Shown in pieces: positions 47,398 through 59,300 of a stretch of 64,000 nt of DNA. Source of the DNA: Lepisosteus oculatus. Taxonomy: Eukaryota > Chordata > Actinopteri > Semionotiformes > Lepisosteidae. The position numbers and the translations under genes are program-made. The stretch is from NCBI RefSeq assembly GCF_040954835.1, contig NC_090699.1:19477817-19541816 (forward strand), read 5' to 3'. The notes beneath the pieces were generated by a model. That model was given only the letters and a program-made list of their open reading frames with translations. It was not told the origin of the DNA and did no database searches. Position 1 is the stretch's first letter; each line of letters begins with the position of its first letter.

Positions 47398-50300
47398 GTA
47401 AGTAAAGCTTTTAAAATAATAAGAGATATCCTACTGAGTGCTGAGTTTGAGTGGTGTGTAGGCTGCTCAGCTAAGTCATTCATTACTGAGCAGGCCTGCG
47501 TTCCCCTCATGCACTTCGTTTAATCTTTGTTCAGTATGAAACATTTGTATTAGACGTGCCGAGAAATGACCTACACTTGTAATTCACCGACGTTTGTTGT
47601 GCAGAGAGGACCGTCGGTGGTTTAAGATACCTATCCTACCCGCTTGTGCGAGTTCGTTTTTGTAATTAAGAGGTTTTATTACAGTTTCGTATTCGTATAT
47701 GAGCCTGTTTTTTTGTTTTACTTTCAATTTCGTGTGCGCACTACCAAACATCCTCACACTTTTCTTAGTTCTGATTCCAAGTCTGTATAACGCCATTAAT
47801 CGGAACAGTTGTACAAAAGGTCACCTTATTCATGAAGAGCGCAATAAATATGTTCTCTTTATGTTCTCCAAATGCGGTCAATTGTTTTGTAAAATGAACA
47901 TTTTTTCTTAACTCGTAATAATGACGTTTTATGCTGAACGATTTAGAAATTAGAATGTTGAGCTGGGTGGCATGGGTTCTCCCCAGCTCTGGAATCATGG
48001 GTTGGATTCTGTTTTAACTACCTCCTGTGTGGAGTTTGTCTGTTCTGCCAGTGGTGGTGTGGTTTTTCTCTGGCACATGCACATACGTAGGTGTTTGGCT
48101 GTGCTAAATTGCATCTTACCAGGGAACGTCATACAACTTCTTATTGTAATTAAATTGTAATTTTTAACTGTTAAAAGGTAATTTGAAGGGATATTACCAA
48201 TATAGAATTGTAAAATAGCCTGGTGCCTGAGGCAATATGCAATGCATTTCAGATGTTCTTACCACAGAGTTCTGTTTAAGTGTTAAATGCCCTTTTCAGT
48301 TTAATACTGTAATCTTTTAAATGCCACATCCTGAATTAAGTCTTGTAAACCAGGGATTTCAGCTGAAGCTCCTGGTTGTCCCCAGAAACAAAGGGGCCTT
48401 AGTCTCCCCCAGTGTAGTTCAATAAACTGGCTCTGTTCACATCTGTTCACTCACAGTTCCACTTTTAGACTTTTACGTTAGTTATCCATCATAAGAAACG
48501 TGGCTTTGATTATACAGTATGTTTACTGGCTGGCCTTATTGAGAGGGATTTCTTGGAGAAGTGTTTTCCTTCCACAGACCAATCAACACTCCTTTTTAAA
48601 CCGTTATTGACATTAATTGAGAATTTTCTCTTAGAAGGTTTGTGATTGTGTGGTGATATTTTGTTTTCCTACAGAAGACTCCAAAGGAAAGTACATTTCT
48701 CCATTCCATGATATACCGATTTATGCGAATGAAACTCAGGTAAAGTATCTTGTTACATCTAGTGGTTAATTAATATTTCCTAAGATGCTGTACAACTGGA
48801 TATAAATGAGAAAAAGCTCGCTTATTGTTAGTATGGGTTTGCACTTGTGTATTTTTGAGATTTAAAATTTGAATTTGCACTGCTTAATATTCAGTTATCT
48901 GCTTAGGATTTAGCAGAATATTCAGCTATGAAGCGTTGTTGCAAAGGTGTTTTTATATGCTATACATACTCTGTAGCCTTAGACATTGTGTGGAGAGGAA
49001 AGGTTGTAGTTTCTGTTTAGCAATCTTAACATTTTATCGTGACAAGTGTTTGTTACTTAATGTCAATGAGTCCAGCTCCAAAGTGGACTTTGCAGTCTTA
49101 CAGCAGAAGTAAAAAACAAATCAGACAAAACCAATGAGAGACACCTTCTGTTATATCTTGATTTCTTATGGTATAAACAGTAACCTTACGTGACATCCTT
49201 AGCCACACATTTCTGATGCAGTGGAATCTTCTTGCTTTAAGTAAGATTCCACTTGTTATTAAAGCTGAAATAACCACATTACTAGCGATGGTTTTATGTA
49301 AGAGACACTGAGTGAGTCATACCTATACTTCTAGAGTTCACTAGTCCATACACAAATACTTAGCAAGGTTTTTTTTTTTAAATGTAGATTATGAATACAT
49401 TCATAGGAACTTTAAATTTGCAGACAGTAACGCTGTCATGCATAAATATGCCCTTTTGCCGGCTGCAGATTTTAAGATGTATTTGAATTAATACATCGAA
49501 TCATTTAGGCTGTTTAAATTTTTAAAGTTGTTTGGGAAAAAATGGTCAGGCATTTTATTATGCATTGAATTTTATCATTACGTGCTTATTATGTCAAACA
49601 AAAGTCTCCAGAAGCATACATTAACAGGTTTTACCATTACGTTTTCAGGATTTTGAGATCTACGGTATTTTTAGGGTGCACGGATTTATTACATTGTACA
49701 TGTTGAAATAAGTTTAGTCTTTTAAACCATTTGAAAATGTGTAAAAATTCTGTAAAAAAGTAGCGTAGATACTACTTTCACTTTAAAGCTTTGGCACTAA
49801 ATATCTACAGCAAACTTGATTGGATATTCAATCATGGCTGAACAAACTCATTCTTTTGTGATCGCATGGACTGGGATTTAGCTTTGCTTCAGTTCGGGAC
49901 TAATTCTGCATTGCATTTTAAATCAATAGGACCTCTGGAGGTATTTGGACATCCTCAACCACTTTTAATAAGAAGCTGTCTCAAACAGTGGACAACTATC
50001 AGGATGATATTGGGGATATTGTTCTGAAGGAAACAGTAGCAGACAGGTCTAGATTGAAGTGCAGTCAGTGGCCATAAGGAATGTTTCTGCTGAGTTTGCT
50101 ACATACTGTAATTGTGTAGGTTTGGAAGCACATCTGTCTTGGACTGATTCATCTTCTCAGGCTCTGAGCTGTAAAGTACCTGCCAGTCAAGCAGCAGAGA
50201 TGTAAACTCGTCTCTGTCCTTGAGGGGCTGTTTGATCAGACTTCTAAAAAACACAGTTAGGAGTTTCAGTTTCAGATGAAGTCTTTAAGACCAATTTGAT

Positions 50301-53300
50301 ATGGCCCCAGGCAAGAACTGTCAGGTTAAAGCAAATTCCCACCAATAAATTCTGCACTGCACAAACAGATGCAAAGTCTCATTTTTTAAATCAAGTAGGT
50401 TCAGCCATTGTATCTGAGAAGAAACACTTGCTTGGTTAAGTAAATCGACGTTTTCTTATCTTTCTTCTACCCCAGTGGAAATTCATAGGCCCCATATCTG
50501 TTTTTAATTGATGATGAGGATTATGTTAAATGTGGTGTTTATCTGTCTGTCTGAGGTCCCTTCCAGGTGGCCTGTCTGCTTGAGGGTTTGAAAGCTTCTT
50601 GAGTGCTGTCTGATGAACCTGTTGCTGCAGTCAAGGAGCTTTTCCCTGTCAGCATGCACACTGTAGAAATACAGCTTTTCACTGAAGATTGCTGTTTAGT
50701 CAAAATGAATCAAATCCCACATAAAGGTAGAAATTTCAAGCTGCTAGATGTTTGTAAAAGCAATAGTTTACTTTCCGAGCATGTGCAGCTATTCTGTCAA
50801 CGGTACAAAAAAAATGAACCAGGTTATATTGTTAGCTGGGCATGTGTACTGATTTATTAAGTAGAAGCTGAATAGTGGATTTACCAGAAAATGGCAGAAT
50901 ACCCGAGAAACATGACAGATGCCTTCTGTTATTAAGATTTTCTTTCAGAGGCTCAGATGTAACTTTTCTTCCCTTCGGGCAAGGGGTGTTCAGCTCTTAT
51001 AAATTTACATTTGTTATTTCAGTGAAGGCATTTTTCTCTCTCTTTTGGCCTCGTAGAAATGATGCTTTATTTTCTGAAAACATGATGACACTGTCACCAT
51101 TTTACCCTGTACTTCATTTTATAAAGCAAGAATTATTGTTACTGTAGAACAAGGAAAACAATTTGAGAGCAGCAATGGGGAAATAGATGTTTATTATTTG
51201 GTTGCTTTCACTTTGCTGCTCTTGGTTTTTTTTTTTAGCTTTGAAGGCAAGTGCTTCTCAAGCATTACAGTAATTGAAATTTGCTGTGGAGTACTTCTGT
51301 GATTATTAATCTCCTAGCAACCACTAGAGCACTTAAAGCCCCTGATACACTGACCCTTTCCCACCTGTTTGGTATCCATTTTAAAAAAGACACTAATCTG
51401 TAAAGAGGATGGTAGTTCCAAAATAGCAATATTTCTTTTAGGGCTAATTTTACCTTAACATTTGGGAGCTTAACAAGGGCTTGTTCTGAAGAAGCCAAAA
51501 AATCTTAAGTCTGTAAAGAGAAGTTTCAGATTTGTATGACCAGGCATGATTCTTTTTTTATTTTGGCTTTCATCATATTATCAGTTTTTACTGTTTTAAA
51601 CTATTACATCAAAGGGTCAAAATGTAATCATGCAGTATGTATTTAAAGGTTTCTATTACAAAATAGGTTTTTAGGAGCTGTTAAAGTTGTGACACAGGGT
51701 GTTGAGGTAGTTACTGATTTTAGTATGTAATTTCATCATTTAGAAGGATTACAAAATTAAGAAACAAGGAAAAATGTCAAACTCTTTTAGACAGTAAAAT
51801 CAGTGTATGAAGGCAGTAAAAACGATAAATGAATACAAATTGCAAGAGTGCACTTGATTGTATATGTGCCTTCACTTCTTTAGAAATAGTAAAATTTATT
51901 AGTAAAAAAAAGTAGAATAGCAAATCCAGATTCATAGTGTACATTACAGAAGTTTCTATCAAGAAGAAATATTGTAGCCCTCTTTATCATAGATCTTCAT
52001 GAATTGGGTTGGAGTTCATCCAGGACTCCATCCATCTATTTTCTAGCTGTTTAATCAATTATAGGGTTGCAGGGAAGATAAACCTATCCTGGCAAGCAGT
52101 GGGCACAAGGCAGGGTACACCCTGGATGGGACACCAATCTTTTGCAGGGTGTTGGAGTTAATTTTTGTAATTTTTCTTAATGTCTTAGAATAATTTAACA
52201 ACCTGTTGCCAAAGCTTTTCTAAATCGTGATGCACTTGGTAACGCCACGTGGCTGTATAACCTAGCTGGCATTTTGAATATGCAATACGAAAATTGGAAA
52301 ATATGTATTTTGTTTTCTAGGTACAATACAATAGGGAATGTTTAGGAGCAGCTTCCTCAGCCTAGCGTATTTCAGTCGTAATCCTGATTGCAATTCATTT
52401 CTTATGTTTGTTATTGATTAAAACAATCCAGACGGTGGATTTTTGGGTGAAATGCAGTGTTCATGTAGACATCAAAGAACCTGGTTTCTTGAAAATATCA
52501 TGAAACATGACTTACCCGGGTATCCAAGCAACAGAGCTTTTATCTGCTAATAGTAAGTATAGAGGGCTAGGTTTCGTCAGACGGAAGTACTTATTGGGTA
52601 CAAAAACATGTGTGAGGTTACAAAAGACAGGAGGTTATTTGGCCCATCTAGCCCTTACGGCAGCTCGTAGATAAATGATTCCAAGATCTCATCCAGCTGT
52701 TTCTTGAAAGTAGCTAGACGAGTATCGGCTTCAGCAACATGGCAGGGTAGCTTGTGTCTCCTGTTCTCTGTTTTTAATGCAGTTCCACTAAGTTTCCACT
52801 TCAGACAACTTTTCAAAGAAAATGTTTTCGTTTAAGTGGGTAAACATGAAGCCCAAGAAATAAAACCTACCTTACCTCAGTTCTATCTGTTGAAGCCTTA
52901 TCTCTTTATATTAAAATACATTTCTGTGCCTGTAAATCTTTGTTTTGCTTAACACTAACAACTTTTTTAACAGGACAAATTTTGGACTATGTTTTGCTTT
53001 TTCTTTGGGTATTTTAAATTTTTCTTTGTTCCATAGGGTGCGTTATGCTTAGCCTGTACAAACAGTAGGCTGCAAAGTTTGGACTTACAATCATTAGCTT
53101 CCAATATTATTTTCTAATTCTGTCTTGAATGTCTTGCTTACAAAGCCAAATTTAATCATTCTCATCTTTGTTTAGAACAATCTTTGGGCAGGAGAATGTT
53201 ACTGTAACTAGAGAGCCCATAATATTTAGTGGTTGCAAGACATTTGTTTGCAAATAGAAGTTGTTGGGCTGTTAAAGTTTTTCATATTCCTGAAATATGT

Positions 53301-56300
53301 TTGTCTTTGGCTCAGTTACCCAGTGGAGTAATTCCTGTTGTATTTTTTTTTCTTGTCCTCAGAACATCTTCCATATGGTTGTTGAAGTGCCACGATGGAC
53401 AAATGCAAAGATGGAGGTATATAATTTTATTTTTACCATTTAACATGTTTTTGTGAATGTCAAATACTTAGACAATGTGCTTGTGTTCTTCTGGAAGGAT
53501 AGATTTGTCCATATAAATCATTTGCCCACAACAACTCACAAATGGTTTAGGTAACTGGAAGATGCCACTGTGCTGTACAAGTCTTGACATTTTTCGTGCA
53601 GCATGTTAGCAAAATGTAACACTCCTGAGGGGCTTAAAACCTTTTGTAGGAGAACTGCTTGGTAACTGCTTGGTAGTTAGCAAGCAATGGATCCAAGGAT
53701 GTCATCCAGCCATTTCTTGGAAGATGTCTGGGTTTTCTTGAAACATGGCTGAATAGCTTATTCTTTAACCCTTTGGGTAAAAAAAGTGCCTCCTGATCTC
53801 AGTATTAAATGCGCTTTCTGGCATGTCCTGCTCAGATTTTGCTCCTGGTAGCCAGTAAAAAGGCGGGAACTGTGATGTTTTACCGCTGTGGCAGTGAAAG
53901 TATCAAAGCTTGGGCTGATTTAAATCAACAGCATGCTGTTATTGTGATCAGATTCTGATATTGACCCAACCATTGAAGACCGATATGTAGCTGGTTTTCA
54001 GAGTCATAACATCATTTTGAAATATAGGAACTTAAACAGCTAGAACAGCTTAAACAGCTAGAAAATAGATGGATGGAGCCCTGGATGAACTCCAACCCAA
54101 TTCATGAAGATCTATGATAAAGAGGGCTACAATATTTCTTCTTGATAGAAACTTCTGTAATGTACACTATGAATCTGGATTTGCAAAATTTTACTATTTC
54201 TAAAGAAGTGAAGGCACATATACAATCAAGTGCTTTTCTTTAGGCATTCTCAATTATTCTAACTATGTGGCCTTCCTTTTGTTCTGACTAATCTTGTGAG
54301 TCTTCCTAGGGGAACTCGGTAATGTCATTGCAGTACCCTGTGTCTCCACAGACCTCAGCTTTATGGGTGTAGTTGTTGCTTTGAATTGTAATGAAGGTGG
54401 TAAGAAAGGGAACCTTCATGTGCTAGAACGGTTCCAGCAGGAAAAGCTTCTGATCTCTTTCCAGCTGGGAGAAGTATAATCCTGCTTGGTGTCGGTTGTG
54501 CTGCCCTTTAAAGAGAAATTGGATTTCAAAAGAAAAAGCCTCCTGACATTTTATTCTGATGTTCTGTCTGTTGTTTTATTAAAGGGGCCTGCAGTTATTA
54601 CGTTCGTTCATTGAGGTTTCAGGAAGAGATTTGAAAGGTTTCTGTGTTGTTCTGACAAGCCATGTAAAATCTGTCCACCATTTCTGAAAGATATCAAATG
54701 TCTTTGCCACTGAAGAACATTGGAAATGTGCTTCAGCAATGCATTACTTTACCCAGACAATTTAGTGGCAACCAGGAACCCCACTGAAGTGCAGAGAAGT
54801 GTTTCTCAACCTTTTCCATCCCTCAATGGACTTGCATGAATAGAACAACACAAGCACTTTAATAATTTATTTATTCGTCTTATAAACCAATTTCTTCAAG
54901 GCTTAATCTAACTTGGCCTTGAAGCCACCTTATCCCAGTGGAAGGAAGCAGTCTTCAAGTATTTGGATTATTAGGACTTTTGTTTTGAATGTATTTGCTG
55001 CCGTCTGTGATATGAACGTCTTACTGTTACCTCATTCTCCTCCAGATTGCCACAAAAGATGCTCTGAACCCCATCAAGCAAGACGTGAAGAAAGGGAAAT
55101 TGCGTTATGTTGCCAATGTGTTTCCTCATAAAGGCTACATCTGGAACTATGGAGCAATTCCGCAGGCAAGTTGTGATGGCAACAGGCGGACATAATGACT
55201 CAGCGGGCTTTTGCAATAAGTAATGCTGGGGAATAGTAACGCATGAGAATGATTGGAATAAAAAGACTGGGTTCAATATAAGAGCTGGGTTTATTATTAT
55301 TCAGTTATATTTTGAAGTCTTAGGACACATGAACGTGAAGAATGGGAATGAGACAAGCTCATTTGGTACTTGCTCGTTTGGTAGTTTTGTAGCTATACGA
55401 GGCATATTTTGTTCAGTCGTTTGGGCCTCAGCTACCTGACTGGAAAGCTATTTCCAGATACGCATAGTATTTGCATAAAGAAGGGTTTCCTAACCACCAT
55501 GCTTATTAGCTTTTTGTTTGCAACTGTGACCCTGTTACCAAGTTTCATTGCCGACTTTGAAATATTCACCTGGGATGACTATTTACGACAGGCCCCTGAT
55601 ACTAGGCATTATTCTTGTTGCTCTAAGGTTATAATATCCGTTTTGTTTTATGGTTACCAGAATAGATCAATAGGTGCTACTCTTTCCTCTTGACCAGAAT
55701 TTCCAAAACCAAACCTGTATCGTGACCAGGGATACTGTTAAATAAATACTACTAATGTAACCCGTTTGTATTGTATCTGTCACAAAAATATTTTTTTAAA
55801 CATTATTATGTTAATAATTGAAAGTGGTAAATGAAAGTTTCCAAAATGTCTTAGGCTTTCAGTTTACATGTTTGTCTTCTTGTAGCTTGTTTTGTGCCTC
55901 TCTTGTGTCCATTATTTGTAGTTCGAAGTAAAACAAATCACTGGGATTCTGCCAGGCTTTATTCTTGTGGCTTTAATAAAGTAAACTGCTCAGGACTGAA
56001 CCAGGGGAAGGTGCAGGTTTGAACTCTGAGCTTCCTAATTACTGAATTGAAAGTACTAGCTGAGCTTTGTAAAGTCTGTAAAATTCCCGTGTCTCTCTGG
56101 ATGGTGGGGTGGCATGGAACTGCTGTTCCTTTCCTCCTGGCTTTTCTCTCTTTTCCTCTCTCTGTTACCACCTTTTGAGTTTTGTGCCATCAGAGTAAAT
56201 TCTCCTACTTCTCTTCATTGTTTTTCGCAACTTCCCCTCCCTCCCTCAGTTCACTCATGTTCTCGGTGAACAAATCTTCCTCCTTTCTTCCCTCTCCCTC

Positions 56301-59300
56301 TACTTCGTGAACATGCAAGGGGTCTTCAGCGTTCACTGCCTCGCCAATCTCAGCTCCTGGGCTGTGTTACGCCCTTTTCAGCTCCCCTCCTGCTCTCACT
56401 CTAACCCTTGACTGCTCCTGTTACTACTTCCATCTTCTTCCCTTGTCCAAGTCCACCAAATTCCATTGCTACCTTCCTTCACAGACAGTCCTTGCCGTCT
56501 CTCTCCACCTTTGTGTCCTCTGTGGTCACTCACCTTTCCCTCACTGCTTCATTTTCTAAACTTCACGCACACTCTGCTATCTTCTCTGCTCTAACCCTTT
56601 CCCTTTCTTCCTAATGTCCACTCGCGTTTCACCCTGCTCACTCCTCTACGTCCTGTTCCTGGGTCTCCTCTGTCCTGTGCTTGGCCAGAACCAAGCTGCT
56701 CTTGATTGAGGTGAAATGCAGGATGTATAAATTGCCTTGTTCTCTGTGGCCATCTGCATTTTCCATCCATCATCCAGTCTTTTTCTCAACAATCCTTTTA
56801 AGCTCTTCCACACTTTCTCAAGCCTCCGCCTTCTCTTCCCCTTTCCTCTGTCTCAAATGAGGACTTTACTTTCTTCTTCTCCTCCAAAATCTCACTCTCC
56901 CCCCTTCAGCTTCCTCTCCCCCCACCTTCTCCTATTTCTCCACTGGCTCTTCCTCCTTCTCCTCCGACGGGCTGTTTTCATCACTGCTCGTCTCTTCACT
57001 GCTTTAGTTCTTGCTCTTTCATTGTGTTCGCATAGCATGTGATGTTACGGTGCTCTTCTAGCTTGTGCCTCATTGCTGTTTTATCTTAGTGCATACGCAT
57101 GAGCATTCTTTGTATTTAAACATAATGTCAATTTTGTGGATTGCCAGTTGCCCAGGATAATGGTGTCTCTTTAGCTAGTGATAAGTGCATGCCTGACAAT
57201 ATTGCTTAACTTTCACAAAAACATTAGCATCTTTGGCTGGTGAGGTCTTGTAAAGTTAGTGTCCCATTAGAACACTTAAAGACACTTTTCCTATTGTTTG
57301 CTCGAAGGATTCCACTTATTTAGAAATGTTCCCATGCATATTATACCACATTTTCAGAAGTACGTTTTGTTTTAAGGTCATTGGTTCCAACAAAGAATTT
57401 GTGTATGTGATTATTTGTGTTTTGTGTTAGAAAATCACAAAAATGCAAGCTTACATTTCCATCTTCTGTGGAAACAGCCAGCTGTTTTGCTTCTGTAACA
57501 GCAGCTATCCCGTTCTATTCATAGTCTTTAATTCTTATCTGTTAAGAATGTTTTTCTTAATGGCACAAACATGCCTTTGATTCGGTTGTTTGAATGTGAT
57601 TGTTGTACTTCTACTCCGGCAGACTTGGGAGGATCCGGGTCATAAAGACGATGACACAGGGTGTTGCGGTGACAACGATCCCATTGACGTCTGTGAAATA
57701 GGCAGCAAGGTATTTCATTACTGGTATCAGCGGTGGAATATTAATGGCAACAGTGATGTCATCATTCCTATCTAGTTAGGTAACAATTCAGAGATATTGT
57801 CTGAAATGGATGCACAATAACAGTAATTATTACTGCCACAATTACATTCTTTTAAAAATAAACGTGTACTGTTCCCATGTTCCGGCATGGTCGCGTAGGT
57901 CTAATTGCCTTTTATTTTTGCCATCATTTTAGGTGTGTTCCAGAGGAGAGGTCATTAAAGTGAAGGTTTTGGGCACACTGGCATTGATTGATGAAGGAGA
58001 AACAGACTGGAAGGTGATTGCAATCAACATTGATGACCCTGAAGCAAAGGAACTTAACGGTATGAGAACTGAGGCTTTGATGATGTGCAACAGCTGCACC
58101 ACTAAAGCTCTACACGCATGTCAACGTGCATAAGGAAGTGATCTGTCGATTAGAAATGTATGCTTCTGGTATATCACTGTATTTCTTTCAGGAGGCACAG
58201 GATTAATAAGATTGTTTTATGTTCCACTTATGCCATTATGATAGCCTGAAAAATGACTTGGCCAGCCATCTACTGCTGCTTTTTTTTTCTTTCTTCAAAA
58301 CAGTCCGTTTTCTACAGTGTGGTTTCCGTTACTGAGGAAATAAAAAAAAAATCAGGTGCATAAGGGATTGTGGAGTTCAGAGAAAGAGACCTTTCTGAAA
58401 CTGTTTTCTCTTCTCAGATATTGATGATGTCAGGAGGCTGAAACCAGGCTACCTGGAGGCGACGGTGGACTGGTTCCGCAAGTACAAAGTCCCAGATGGC
58501 AAACCTGAAAACCAGTTTGCATTTAACGGCGAGTTCAAAGATAAGGTACTTGACCTGAGCACAATGTGTTCTGCTCTTTTAAATGACATGAGGAATGAAT
58601 TCACTTTGTAGAAGCAGTAATGACAAAGATTAGGTTTACTGTTTTTAATAAAAATGTGATGATATGAATCGTTGATTGGAAGAGGCATTAGTGTGTTGTG
58701 CTTCAAGGAAATGGATTATATCTGTTTGAGTGGAACATAACTGAAATTACTTTAAGACTGATTAAGAAGACATCATCTGAAATGATTTATTTAAAAGGGG
58801 TGTTTTGCTGTTAAAGTTTTAGTTATATACAGTTTTGTATTAACTTGTGGTCAGCATTACTTATAAGATAATGACTTGTTTGCAAAAGCGTCAGAAATCC
58901 ATGTGGGCTCTCAAATAACTTGTTATACTATGAGTTGCTCTGATGAAACTGCATTACTTTCTCTGCTGGATGTGTTCGATTTCTATGTGGTGTTAATTAG
59001 GCAATCAGCAATCAAAGTCCCTTGTCACGCTCTTCTTACTCAGTGCCACAATTCCACTTCGCCATGCAGATTCACAGAATCAATCAATTATGATATAAAT
59101 CGGTCATCACTGTAGAACTGTGTTAAGTGGGCTGCAAAGCTACAAATTTCAGCCGGGCATTTGGCATGATCAGTATTTGCTCCTGATGGTGGCCTGCTCT
59201 TGAAGCAGGGAGCTGATTGGAATCATTCTGTAATTGCAGTAGCCCCGAGGTGCAGCAGATCTAGGCATGTGGATGCTAATGCACATAAGGTTCAAATTTA

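Larger units (their letters stand above)
48740..53362 (+). other. PPA1: PPA1 intron 2 (4.6 kb)
   Basis: No internal gene is seen. The right half holds one arm of an inverted repeat (51850-52054), a fragment of the 'atccatccatttt' repeat (52026-52152) and a LINE 3' fragment (52608-52770). The left part appears unique, and frames at 50.6-51.1 kb are not recognisable. Confidence 0.6.

Noticed and set aside
56408-57042. Ser/Pro/Leu-rich frames in PPA1 intron 4
   Set aside because: Compositional products of the pyrimidine-rich tract, with no recognised domain.
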